A DNA stretch of 8,752 nt from Ramlibacter sp. (GTDB lineage: Bacteria; Pseudomonadota; Gammaproteobacteria; Burkholderiales; Burkholderiaceae_C), in assembly GCA_023701085.1 (NCBI GenBank), contig JAMPXR010000084.1:1-8752 (forward strand), given 5' to 3'. The notes under the pieces are model-generated. The model was not told the DNA's origin. It made no database searches and saw nothing but the letters and a program-made list of their open reading frames with translations. The position numbers and the translations under genes were made by a program. This document shows positions 1-7,148 of this stretch, one piece after another (within the stretch, counting starts at the first letter, position 1; each line of letters begins with the position of its first letter).

Positions 1-1146
1 AAATATCTGAACGGACAACAACCGCTGGTGGGCCTGGTCGGCTGGCGCGGCATGGTCGGATCGGTCCTGATGGACCGGATGCAGGCGGAGGGCGACTTCG
101 ACCTGATCGAGCCGCTGTTCTTCTCCACCTCCAACGCCGGGGGCAAGGCGCCGGCGCAGGCCAAGAACGAGACCCAGCTGAAGGACGCGTTCGACATCGA
201 GGCACTGAAGAAGTGCGACATCGTCATCACGGCGCAAGGGGGCGACTACACCACGGAGGTGTTCCCCAAGCTGCGCGCCACGGGCTGGAACGGCCACTGG
301 ATCGACGCGGCCTCCTCGCTGCGCATGAAAGACGACGCGGTCATCATCCTGGACCCGGTCAACATGCCCGTCATCAAGAACGCGCTCGGCAAGGGCGGGC
401 GCAACTGGATCGGCGGCAATTGCACCGTCAGCTGCATGCTGATGGGCGTGGGCGCGCTGTACAAGGCGGGACTGGTCGAGTGGATGACCACCATGACCTA
501 CCAGGCCGCCTCCGGCGGCGGCGCGCAGCACATGCGCGAGCTGCTCACCCAGTTCGGCACGCTCAACGCCGAGGTGAAAGCCCTGCTGGCCGATCCCAAG
601 TCGGCCATTCTCGAGATCGACCGCAAAGTCCTGGCCCGGCAGAAATCGCTCTCGGCCGACGAGATGGCGAACTTCGGCGTGCCGCTGGGCGGCTCGCTCA
701 TCCCCTGGATCGACAAGGACCTGGGCAATGGCGTCAGCCGCGAGGAATGGAAGGGCGACGCGGAGACCAACAAGATCCTGGGCCAGGGACAGTCCTTCGG
801 CACGCCCGCCACGCCCGTGGACGGGTTCTGCGTGCGCGTGGGGGCGATGCGCTGCCACAGCCAGGCGCTGACCTTCAAGCTGAAGAAAGACGTGCCCGTG
901 GCCGACATCGAACAGTTGATCGCGAATGACAACGCATGGGTCAAGGTCGTGCCCAACACGCGCGAAGCCACCATCAGGGACCTGACGCCGGTGGCGGTGA
1001 CCGGCACGCTGGGCATCCCGGTGGGACGCATCCGCAAGCTGGCGATGGGCCCGGAGTACCTGGGCGCCTTCACCATCGGCGACCAACTGCTCTGGGGCGC
1101 GGCCGAGCCGCTGCGCAGGATGCTGCGCGTACTGCTCGAGGCATAG
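1..1146 (+). CDS. asd: Aspartate-semialdehyde dehydrogenase, 5'-truncated by window edge
   Basis: Cytosolic enzyme that reduces L-aspartyl-4-phosphate to aspartate semialdehyde with NADPH, the branch point to Lys, Thr, Met and diaminopimelate. The protein closely matches the E. coli-type Asd family: the NADP-binding start [14 protein letters not shown], the active-site GGNCTVS with the nucleophilic Cys (codon at 421), [14 protein letters not shown], and MRCHSQA with the catalytic His (codon at 856). It ends in [13 protein letters not shown] as expected and stops at TAG 1144-1146. The first in-window start, GTG at 28, encodes the Val at position 4 of the E. coli enzyme, within the first beta strand. 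The frame is open to base 1 (KYLNGQQPL), so the true start lies just upstream and this copy lacks only a few N-terminal residues. About 372 residues follow base 28, against about 367 in E. coli. In related genomes leuB precedes asd. Identification is near certain; only the start is missing. Confidence 0.97.
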   Translation, partial: KYLNGQQPLVGLVGWRGMVGSVLMDRMQAEGDFDLIEPLFFSTSNAGGKAPAQAKNETQLKDAFDIEALKKCDIVITAQGGDYTTEVFPKLRATGWNGHWIDAASSLRMKDDAVIILDPVNMPVIKNALGKGGRNWIGGNCTVSCMLMGVGALYKAGLVEWMTTMTYQAASGGGAQHMRELLTQFGTLNAEVKALLADPKSAILEIDRKVLARQKSLSADEMANFGVPLGGSLIPWIDKDLGNGVSREEWKGDAETNKILGQGQSFGTPATPVDGFCVRVGAMRCHSQALTFKLKKDVPVADIEQLIANDNAWVKVVPNTREATIRDLTPVAVTGTLGIPVGRIRKLAMGPEYLGAFTIGDQLLWGAAEPLRRMLRVLLEA

Positions 1147-1163
1147 GCACCGCCCGATTCGCT

Positions 1164-1207
1164 CGCAAACAACGGCCTGTAATCAGTGGTTACAGGCCGT
1201 TGTCGCG
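1164..1207 (+). terminator. Strong hairpin after asd, probable terminator without a U-tract
   Basis: A perfect 14-bp inverted repeat starts 22 bases after the asd stop: left arm 1169-1182 (ACAACGGCCTGTAA), loop 1183-1189 (TCAGTGG), right arm 1190-1203. Three more pairs (1164-1166 CGC with 1205-1207 GCG) can form across a small internal loop. The position is right for the end of the asd transcript. On the + strand no T-run follows, so it is not a classical intrinsic terminator; it may act with Rho or protect the 3' end. Read on the - strand, the hairpin is followed by TTGTTTG, a slightly better tail, but no gene converges here. The structure is seen directly; the function is inferred. Confidence 0.6.
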
Positions 1208-1273
1208 TGACAACATCGCGTCAACGGCAACGACGCGCGACGAGACCGTTCCGAAGTTAAAACCTGTCTCAGC

Positions 1274-1302
1274 TTGTCAGCCTAAAACATTGATGTTATG
1301 GT
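1274..1302 (+). promoter_or_regulatory. Candidate sigma70 promoter for fimV
   Basis: TTGTCA at 1274-1279 (5 of 6 to the -35 consensus) is separated by 17 bases from TATGGT at 1297-1302 (4 of 6 to the -10). A TG at 1294-1295 sits correctly for an extended -10. The stretch is clearly richer in A/T than the surrounding coding DNA. Transcription would start near 1309, leaving about 30 bases to the ATG at 1339 or about 80 to the ATG at 1390. It lies after the asd hairpin, which fits fimV opening a new transcript. This is a consensus match by eye only. Confidence 0.5.
1286..1297. promoter_or_regulatory. Small dyad overlapping the putative fimV -10 region
   Basis: AACAT-TG-ATGTT is a hyphenated 5-bp palindrome placed in the spacer and first base of the candidate -10 box. 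Its position would suit an operator or regulator half-sites, but it is short and could be chance in A/T-rich DNA. No known regulator consensus is recognised. Confidence 0.25.
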
Positions 1303-1338
1303 CCTTTTCAGCAATTTCAGCGTCGAGGCGTTGTTCGC

Positions 1339-4209
1339 ATGATGAGAAGAAAACTGCCTGCGGACCGAGCAATGGGGACGCAACAACCGATGAAGAGACC
1401 GCTATGGCGCGCAAGCGCGCTGGCCATCGCCACAGCCGTGCTGCTGGGATTTTCGGCATCGGATGCCAGTGCCCTCGGCTTGGGTCGCGTCACCGTCCAT
1501 TCGGCCCTGGGCGAGCCGCTGCGCGCCGACATCGATATTCCGGAAATCAACGCTGAAGAGCTGGCGAGCCTGCGGGCCACCGTCGCATCGCCGGACGCCT
1601 ATCGCGCCGCGGGGTTTGAATACAACCCGGCGATGGCCAACATCACCATCACGCTGCAGCGCCGGCCCGACGGCAGTCACTTTCTGCGCCTGACCAGCCC
1701 GCGCGCCGTCAACGATCCCTTCATCGACCTGATCCTGGAGGCCAGTTGGGCCTCCGGTCGCGTCGTGCGCGACTACACGATGCTGCTGGATCCGCCCAGC
1801 CTGCGGCAGAGCGCGCCGGCCGTGGCTGCCGAGGTGCCCGCGGCCGCGCCGTCCGCACGCGCGCCGTCCACGGCGGCGCCGAAGGCGACGCGCCCTTCCG
1901 CTTCGGCCGCCCCGACCGCACGCGCACCCGCCCCGCGCCAAGCCGACGACGCGAAGCCGGCAAAGGAAGATGGCAAGCAGGTGACCGTGAAGAGCGGCGA
2001 CACGGCGGGCCACATCGCCGCGGCGAACAAGCCGACGAATGTCTCTCTGGATCAGATGCTGATCGCGCTGTTGCGCGGCAACCCCGATGCCTTCGTGCGC
2101 GGCAACGTCAACCGCCTGAAGGCGGGCGCCGTGCTCGAAATGCCCTCGGCCGAGCAGGTGGAACAGATTCCCGCGCCCGAGGCCCGGCAGGAGATCGTCG
2201 CGCAAAGCCGCGACTTCAATGATTTCCGCCGCCGTCTGGCGGAGGGCCTTCCGGCAACCAGCGTCGGCGGCAGCGAGCGCCAGGTGTCCGGGCGTGTACA
2301 GGCCCAGGTCGAGGAGAAACGGCCGGCCGCGACGCCGGACAAGCTGACCCTGTCCAAAGGCGCCGTGCAAGGCAAAGGCGCCGCGGACCGAATTGCCCGC
2401 GAGCGCGCGGCCCAGGACAACGCGACGCGAATCGCGGAGCTCAACAAGAACATTAGCGACCTCAACAAGCTGGGGACGTCCACCACGACGGGGCCCTCTG
2501 CGGGCGCGACCGCCGGCAAGGCCGGCGTGGCGCTGCCGGTGGGCAGCGCCAACGCGCCCAAGTCCGCCCCGGAGGCGGCCGCCGCGCCCGCGTCCAGCGT
2601 GAAGGCTGCGACGCCGGCAGCCACTGCACCCGCCCCGGTGGCTGCTGCGTCCGCCGCACCGGCCACCGCCGCAGTGGCGCCGGCCGCCCTGGCGCCGGCC
2701 GCGTCCGCTTCCGCTGCCAAACCGGCTTCGGCCCCTGCCGCAGCCGCGAGCTCGCCTGCGGACGTCACGGCCGCGGCAACGCTGGCCGCCGATACGGCGA
2801 GCCCGGCCGCCGCTGTCGCGGCGAGCGGGCCGGCTGTGGCCAGTGCTGCCGATTCCGCGGCCCCATCTGCGAGCGCCCCGGTGGCTGCCGCCAAGCCCGC
2901 CGCGTCGAAACCGCAGCTGGCCCCGCTGGTCGCGGAGACCAGCCTGGTCGACGACCTGCTGGCCAACCCCATGGTGCCGGCGTCGCTCGGGGGCGTGCTC
3001 GCGCTCCTGGTGGGCTTCGGCTTTTACCGCGCGCAGCAGCGCAAGAAGTCGACCCAGGTCGACAGTTCCTTCCTGGAGAGCCGGCTTCAGCCCGATTCGT
3101 TCTTCGGCGCCAGCGGAGGCCAGCGCATCGACACGAACGAATCGAGCGCGACCGGCGGCTCGTCGATGGTGTATTCGCCCAGCCAGCTCGACGCCGCCGG
3201 GGACGTGGACCCCGTGGCGGAAGCGGACGTCTATCTTGCCTACGGGCGCGACCTGCAGGCCGAGGAGATCCTGAAGGAAGCCATGCGGACGGCGCCCCAG
3301 CGCGTGGCCATCCACAGCAAGCTGCTGGAGATCTACGCCAAGCGGCGTGACACCAAGGCCTTCGAACAGGTCGCCTCCGAAGCTCATGCGCTCACGCGTG
3401 CAGAGGGCCCGGAATGGGACCATATCTGCGAACTGGGCCGCGACCTGGACGCGTCCAACCCGCTGTACCGGCCGGGCGGCCAGCCCGCCAGGATGGCGCC
3501 GCGTGCCGCGGACTCAGGTGGACCCGCCGGTCTCGCGCCCGCCGCCGCGCAAACACCGGCCATCGCCGCCGCTGCGGCCGCGCCGGTCGACCTGGACCTG
3601 GACCTGGATTTTTCGATCGGCGAAGCGCCGACGGCCAAGCCGGCCAAAGCCTCGCTGTCCACGACGCAGCCGATCCCGGCGCAGGTCGCCGAGCCGATGC
3701 CTGCGCTGGACCTGAATTTCGGTGCAAACCCCGTCGCGGCCGCCCCCCCGGCGGCCCCGGTGCCCGCGCCCGCCTCGCCGAACAAGGCGGTGAGCTTCGA
3801 GGCACCGAAGCTGGACGGCCCGGGCAACGAGCTCAACCTCACGCAGCCGATCAAGGCCCTGGCCTCTGCAGCGCCTGCGCCTGCCGCCGAATCCGGCATG
3901 ATCGAATTCGATCTGGGCGACCTTTCCCTGGACCTGGGCACCCCGCCCGCCCCGGCGGCCACCCCGCCCGCCCGCGCGGCCGCCGAGCCCCTGCAGGAGG
4001 CGTTCGACAGTACCGCGGGCGGCTCGCTCGACGCCGGCGGGACGCAGGGCGACGGCGACGACCCCCTGGCGACCAAGCTCGCGCTGGCCCAGGAATTCAA
4101 CGCCATCGGCGACCCCGACGGTGCGCGCAGCCTGGCGCAGGAAGTGCTCGCCGAAGCGTCGGGCGACCTGAAGCAGAAGGCCCAGCGCTTCCTCGCGGAA
4201 ATCGCCTGA
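1339..4209 (+). CDS. fimV: FimV-family LysM/TPR inner-membrane pole protein
   Basis: FimV proteins are peptidoglycan-binding scaffolds at the cell pole, needed in Pseudomonas for type IV pilus assembly and twitching. Domains in order (numbered from ATG 1339): signal peptide with hydrophobic core about 26-38 and likely cleavage after ASA (A45); FimV N-domain about 46-153 beginning LGLGRVTVHSALGEPLRADI; Ala/Pro linker; LysM about 214-272 (VTVKSGDTAGHIAA...LEMPS); a long Ala-rich linker about 390-535; one membrane helix about 545-566 (MVPASLGGVLALLVGFGFY) followed by basic QQRKK; cytoplasmic TPR-like segment about 624-685; acidic Ala/Pro region; FimV C-terminal domain about 908-956 (DPLATKLALAQEFNAIGDPDGAR). 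Its length of 956 residues is close to P. aeruginosa FimV. Start is uncertain: ATG 1339 has GAGG 10 bases upstream, while ATG 1390 (MKRPLWRAS) gives a more classical signal peptide after GGGGA. truA follows after 34 bases with no terminator. Confidence 0.93.
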   Translation: MMRRKLPADRAMGTQQPMKRPLWRASALAIATAVLLGFSASDASALGLGRVTVHSALGEPLRADIDIPEINAEELASLRATVASPDAYRAAGFEYNPAMANITITLQRRPDGSHFLRLTSPRAVNDPFIDLILEASWASGRVVRDYTMLLDPPSLRQSAPAVAAEVPAAAPSARAPSTAAPKATRPSASAAPTARAPAPRQADDAKPAKEDGKQVTVKSGDTAGHIAAANKPTNVSLDQMLIALLRGNPDAFVRGNVNRLKAGAVLEMPSAEQVEQIPAPEARQEIVAQSRDFNDFRRRLAEGLPATSVGGSERQVSGRVQAQVEEKRPAATPDKLTLSKGAVQGKGAADRIARERAAQDNATRIAELNKNISDLNKLGTSTTTGPSAGATAGKAGVALPVGSANAPKSAPEAAAAPASSVKAATPAATAPAPVAAASAAPATAAVAPAALAPAASASAAKPASAPAAAASSPADVTAAATLAADTASPAAAVAASGPAVASAADSAAPSASAPVAAAKPAASKPQLAPLVAETSLVDDLLANPMVPASLGGVLALLVGFGFYRAQQRKKSTQVDSSFLESRLQPDSFFGASGGQRIDTNESSATGGSSMVYSPSQLDAAGDVDPVAEADVYLAYGRDLQAEEILKEAMRTAPQRVAIHSKLLEIYAKRRDTKAFEQVASEAHALTRAEGPEWDHICELGRDLDASNPLYRPGGQPARMAPRAADSGGPAGLAPAAAQTPAIAAAAAAPVDLDLDLDFSIGEAPTAKPAKASLSTTQPIPAQVAEPMPALDLNFGANPVAAAPPAAPVPAPASPNKAVSFEAPKLDGPGNELNLTQPIKALASAAPAPAAESGMIEFDLGDLSLDLGTPPAPAATPPARAAAEPLQEAFDSTAGGSLDAGGTQGDGDDPLATKLALAQEFNAIGDPDGARSLAQEVLAEASGDLKQKAQRFLAEIA
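2490..2930 (+). other. Ala/Pro-rich low-complexity linker of FimV
   Basis: About 145 codons encode almost only Ala, Pro, Ser, Val and Thr (runs such as APAPVAAASAAPATAAVAP). The segment sits between the periplasmic LysM part and the single membrane helix. It is a predicted disordered spacer, probably spanning from the wall layer to the inner membrane. The DNA is built of GCC/GCG/CCG codons, which leaves long open frames on the other strand; these are artefacts of composition. Such regions vary in length between strains. Confidence 0.75.
3589..3609 (+). repeat. Short GACCTG tandem repeat in fimV
   Basis: Three copies of GACCTG followed by GAT encode DLDLDLD in the cytoplasmic acidic region of FimV (residues 751-757). 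Related motifs recur further on: LDLNFG near 3708, and EFDLGDLSLDLG near 3903. The repeat is in frame with a 6-base unit, so slippage would only add or remove Asp-Leu pairs. Confidence 0.6.
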
Positions 4210-4243
4210 CGCGCCGCATTGCAGCCAACCTGAAGGCCCGCCC

Positions 4244-5026
4244 ATGAGGCTGGCACTGGGCATCAGCTATCACGGACAGGCGTACGATGGCTGGCAAAGC
4301 CAACCCTCGGGGCGCACCGTACAGGACCGGCTGGAGGCCGCCCTCGGCGCCTTCACCACCCAGCCCGTCTCCACCATTTGCGCCGGGCGCACGGACGCCG
4401 GGGTGCACGCCCTGATGCAGGTCGTGCACTTCGACACGACGGTCCAGCGCGAGGACTTCTCCTGGGTCCGCGGCACCAACCGCTTCCTGCCGCCCGACAT
4501 CGCCGTGCAGTGGGCCCGGCCGGTCCCGCAGTCATTCCACGCCCGCGCCAGCGCGACGGCGCGCCGCTACACCTATGTGGTGCTCGAGTCGCCCGTGCGG
4601 CCGAGCATCGAGGCCGGCCGTGCGGGCTGGGTGTTCCGCCCGCTGGACGGCGCCGCGATGCAACAAGCCGCCGCGCTGCTGCTGGGCACACACGACTTCA
4701 GCTCTTTCCGGGCCGCCGCCTGCCAGGCGAAATCGCCGGTCAAGACCATGACCCGCGTGGACATCGCCCGCCATGGCAGCTATTGGCGCTTCGATTTCGA
4801 AGCGGACGCGTTCCTGCACCACATGATCCGCAACATCATGGGTTGCCTGGTGGCGATCGGCCAAGGGCAGCGGACGTCCGAATGGATGAGCGAGGTCCTG
4901 GCGGCGCGCGACCGCGATGCCGCCGCGCCCACGTTCCCGCCCGACGGCTTGTACTTCGCCGGTCCGCGCTACGGCCCGGAATGGAGCCTGCCGAGCCGCA
5001 CGCCTGCGTATGATTGGATTCCATGA
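4244..5026 (+). CDS. truA: tRNA pseudouridine(38-40) synthase
   Basis: Converts uridines 38, 39 and 40 of the tRNA anticodon arm to pseudouridine. The 260-residue protein has the typical TruA start (MRLALGISYHGQAYDGWQ), the catalytic motif GRTDAGVHA with the nucleophilic Asp51 (equivalent to E. coli Asp60), the RRYTYVV strand, GTHDFSSFRAA, and the C-terminal motifs FLHHMIRNIMG and PPDGLYFAGPRYG. E. coli TruA is about 270 residues, so this copy is full length. ATG 4244 is chosen because GAAGG (4232-4236) lies 7 bases upstream and the product begins exactly where the family does. It starts 34 bases after the fimV stop with no terminator between, so cotranscription with fimV is likely; the same fimV-truA order is known from pseudomonads. 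The stop TGA 5024-5026 is followed at once by the hairpin-rich gap before trpF. Confidence 0.97.
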   Translation: MRLALGISYHGQAYDGWQSQPSGRTVQDRLEAALGAFTTQPVSTICAGRTDAGVHALMQVVHFDTTVQREDFSWVRGTNRFLPPDIAVQWARPVPQSFHARASATARRYTYVVLESPVRPSIEAGRAGWVFRPLDGAAMQQAAALLLGTHDFSSFRAAACQAKSPVKTMTRVDIARHGSYWRFDFEADAFLHHMIRNIMGCLVAIGQGQRTSEWMSEVLAARDRDAAAPTFPPDGLYFAGPRYGPEWSLPSRTPAYDWIP

Positions 5027-5029
5027 GCC

Positions 5030-5130
5030 CTCCCCCGAAGCGCCTTCGGCGATGCCCCCTCGGGCTTCGCCCTCTCCCCCTCAAGGGGGCGCCACCAGCG
5101 GCCCGGCGGAGCCGGTTCCGCGGTGGCCCG
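5030..5130. repeat. Tandem hairpin array, probable dispersed intergenic repeat
   Basis: Starting a few bases after the truA stop, the gap holds successive GC-rich hairpins: CCGAAG/CTTCGG (5035-5040 with 5044-5049, loop CGC); GGGC/GCCC (5062-5065 with 5069-5072, loop TTC); CCCCC/GGGGG (5076-5080 with 5085-5089, loop TCAA); and a long one with nested arms GCCACC/GGTGGC (5091-5096 with 5122-5127), GCGG/CCGC (5098-5101 with 5118-5121) and CCGGC/GCCGG (5103-5107 with 5111-5115, loop GGA). The unit with CCCCCTCAAGGGGGCGCCAC followed by an imperfect palindrome resembles sequences I recall as frequent between genes in Achromobacter and Bordetella, but only one copy is in this window. It probably shapes the truA-trpF transcript by stabilising ends or by partial termination. 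Nothing suggests it encodes a protein. Confidence 0.6.
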
Positions 5131-5188
5131 CGCATTGGCCGCGTGCTTTCGTGCGCCACGGGTGGTGCGCAGCGACATGGAAACAGCC

Positions 5189-5920
5189 ATGAATGCAGCT
5201 GATGCCAGCGCGCGCCGCACCCGGATCAAGATCTGCGGCCTCACGCGCGAACAGGACCTGGACGCCGCGGTCGAAGCCGGCGCGGATGCGGTGGGCTTCG
5301 TGCTGTACGGCAAGAGCCGGCGCTGCGTGACGCCCCGGCGCGCCGCGCAGCTCGCGCGCCGCCTGCCGCCCTTCGTCACGCCGGTTCTGCTGTTCGTGAA
5401 CGAGCGACCCGACAGCGTGCTGGCCGCCTGCGAACAGGTGGGAGGCGCCATGATCCAGTTCCACGGCGACGAGACGCCGCGCCAGTGCCTGGCCGCCAGC
5501 GCGGACGGCCGGCATCCTTTCATGCGGGCAGCGCGAATCCCCGCCGACCCGGCCACGCCTTTCGACTTGGTAGAATTCGCCGCTTCCTATCCACAGGCCC
5601 AGGCCATCCTGCTCGACGCCCATGTCGAGGGGTACGGCGGCGGCGGGAAAGTCTTCGATTGGTCACGTCTTCCTCCAAGCGTCAGCTGTCACATCGTTTT
5701 GTCTGGTGGACTCACGCCTGCAAACGTGACCGATGGCATCGTGCAGGTGCGGCCGCGTTGTAAGACGCTGGCCGTCGATGTGAGCTCCGGCGTCGAGCCT
5801 GATGGCCCCGGCCATCAGGGCATCAAGGACCCGGAAAAGATCCATCGGTTTGTCGCGGCCGTGCGCGCCGCCGACAGGCTTCTTGCCATGAACCCACATG
5901 CCCACTTACCAGCAACCTGA
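5189..5920 (+). CDS. trpF: Phosphoribosylanthranilate isomerase
   Basis: Cytosolic (beta/alpha)8-barrel enzyme that isomerises N-(5'-phosphoribosyl)anthranilate to CdRP in tryptophan synthesis. Numbered from ATG 5189 (243 residues): KICGLT with the catalytic Cys16, [31 protein letters not shown] with the catalytic Asp143, GGGGKVFDW and the phosphate-binding SGGL and VDVSSGVE motifs, all as expected. The family is usually 200-225 residues; the extra length is a short N-terminal tail and a C-terminal tail running over the trpB start. Start choices are ATG 5177 (METAMNAAD) and ATG 5189; neither has a strong Shine-Dalgarno. A GTG at 5123 lies inside the repeat hairpin and is unlikely. The gene overlaps trpB by 23 bases. 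From about 5567 to 5770 the codon use is unusually rich in A/T-ending codons, without loss of motifs. Confidence 0.93.
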   Translation: MNAADASARRTRIKICGLTREQDLDAAVEAGADAVGFVLYGKSRRCVTPRRAAQLARRLPPFVTPVLLFVNERPDSVLAACEQVGGAMIQFHGDETPRQCLAASADGRHPFMRAARIPADPATPFDLVEFAASYPQAQAILLDAHVEGYGGGGKVFDWSRLPPSVSCHIVLSGGLTPANVTDGIVQVRPRCKTLAVDVSSGVEPDGPGHQGIKDPEKIHRFVAAVRAADRLLAMNPHAHLPAT

Positions 5921-7148
5921 CCCGGCGGGTCATTTCGGCATCTACGGCGGCAGCTTCGTCAGCGAGACGCTGACCCACGCCATCGGCGAACTGCGCGACG
6001 CGTACGCGAAGTACCGCGACGATCCGGACTTCCTCGCCGAATTCCGCGACGAACTCAAGCACTACGTCGGCCGCCCCTCGCCGGTCTACCACGCCGCCCG
6101 CATGAGCCGCGAACAGGGCGGCGCGCAAATCTATCTCAAGCGCGAGGACCTGAACCACACCGGCGCACACAAGATCAACAACGTGATCGGACAGGCCATG
6201 CTGGCGCGCCGCATGGGCAAGCCGCGCGTGATCGCGGAAACCGGCGCGGGGCAGCACGGGGTGGCCACGGCGACGATCTGCGCGCGTTACGGTCTCGAAT
6301 GCGTGGTCTACATGGGCAGCGAGGACGTGAAGCGCCAGAGCCCCAACGTCTACCGCATGAACCTGCTGGGCGCCACGGTGGTGCCCGTGGAATCGGGCAG
6401 CAGGACGCTCAAGGACGCGCTCAACGAAGCCATGCGCGACTGGGTCACCCACGTCGAGAACACCTTCTACATCATCGGCACCGTGGCCGGCCCGCATCCG
6501 TATCCCATGATGGTGCGCGACTTCCAGAGCGTGATTGGCGAGGAGTGCCTGGCGCAGATGCCGGAAATGACGGATGGCGCGCAGCCGGACGCGGTGGTCG
6601 CCTGCGTGGGCGGCGGCAGCAACGCCATGGGGATCTTCCATCCCTATATCCCCTTCGAAAACACGCGCCTGATCGGGGTGGAGGCCGCCGGCGAAGGCCT
6701 GGACAGCGGCAAGCATGCCGCCTCGCTGCTACGCGGCTCGCCCGGGGTGCTGCACGGCAACCGCACCTACATCCTGCAGGACGAGAACGGCCAGATCACC
6801 GAAACGCACAGCGTCAGCGCCGGACTGGACTATCCGGGCGTGGGCCCGGAGCACGCGTGGCTCAAGGACAGCGGCCGGGCCGACTACGTGGGCATCACGG
6901 ACGGCGAGGCGCTGGAAGCCTTTCATTACCTGTGCCGCACCGAAGGCATCATCCCCGCGCTGGAATCCAGCCATGCCATCGCCTACGCCATGAAGCTGGC
7001 GCGCACCATGAGGCCGGATCAGCACATCCTGGTGAACCTGTCGGGCCGGGGCGACAAGGACATCGGCACCGTGGCCGACCTGGCGGGTGTCGATTTCTAC
7101 GACCGGCCGTCGATGCGCGGGCTGCGCGTCAAAGGCGGCAAGCCATGA
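5898..7148 (+). CDS. trpB: Tryptophan synthase beta chain
   Basis: PLP enzyme that condenses indole with L-serine to give L-tryptophan; it works as an alpha2-beta2 complex with TrpA, receiving indole through an internal tunnel. The 416-residue protein begins [21 protein letters not shown], has HTGAHKINN with the PLP Schiff-base Lys92, AETGAGQHG with the catalytic Glu114, the PLP-phosphate loop GGGSNA (about 238-243), and the C-terminal [10 protein letters not shown]. coli TrpB is 397 residues, so this is full length with a slightly longer tail. ATG 5898 is inside the end of trpF (23-base overlap) and has no clear Shine-Dalgarno, so it probably depends on ribosomes finishing trpF. It overlaps trpA by four bases (ATGA), fitting equal production of the two subunits. 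Confidence 0.98.
   Translation: MPTYQQPDPAGHFGIYGGSFVSETLTHAIGELRDAYAKYRDDPDFLAEFRDELKHYVGRPSPVYHAARMSREQGGAQIYLKREDLNHTGAHKINNVIGQAMLARRMGKPRVIAETGAGQHGVATATICARYGLECVVYMGSEDVKRQSPNVYRMNLLGATVVPVESGSRTLKDALNEAMRDWVTHVENTFYIIGTVAGPHPYPMMVRDFQSVIGEECLAQMPEMTDGAQPDAVVACVGGGSNAMGIFHPYIPFENTRLIGVEAAGEGLDSGKHAASLLRGSPGVLHGNRTYILQDENGQITETHSVSAGLDYPGVGPEHAWLKDSGRADYVGITDGEALEAFHYLCRTEGIIPALESSHAIAYAMKLARTMRPDQHILVNLSGRGDKDIGTVADLAGVDFYDRPSMRGLRVKGGKP

Noticed and set aside
1203..1221. TCGCGT direct repeat (1203 and 1216) as operator half-sites
   Set aside because: Only six bases long in GC-rich DNA, partly inside the asd hairpin base; too weak to call.
2052..2972. Ala-rich - strand frame of 306 codons
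   Set aside because: This is the complement of the Ala-rich fimV linker (GCC read backwards is GGC, and GCG/CGC mixes), with no motif or ribosome site.
1402..3423. Very long open frame on the - strand opposite fimV (673 codons)
   Set aside because: Its product is an Arg/Gly-rich low-complexity string with no recognisable domain. High GC and the GCC/GCG codons of the Ala-rich fimV linker remove stop codons from other frames. fimV itself has clear domains.
4210..4243. Possible terminator between fimV and truA
   Set aside because: The 34 bases show no inverted repeat or T-run, only the truA ribosome site.
5123..5188. GTG 5123 as the trpF start
   Set aside because: It lies within the right arm of the repeat hairpin and adds residues unlike any TrpF N-terminus; ATG 5189 or 5177 fits better.
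5014..5202. Small reading frame through the truA-trpF gap
   Set aside because: It is made of the hairpin repeat, is Pro/Arg-rich, and has no conserved feature.
5571..5576. TAGAAT in trpF as the -10 of an internal trpBA promoter
   Set aside because: A good -10 match, but at 17 bp spacing the -35 position reads CCCGGC. Kept only as part of the atypical patch.
6299..7144. Long in-frame extension upstream of trpA inside trpB
   Set aside because: The frame is open by chance opposite trpB codons and encodes Arg/Gly-rich nonsense. TrpA starts at 7145 with Glu49 and Asp60 at the canonical positions.
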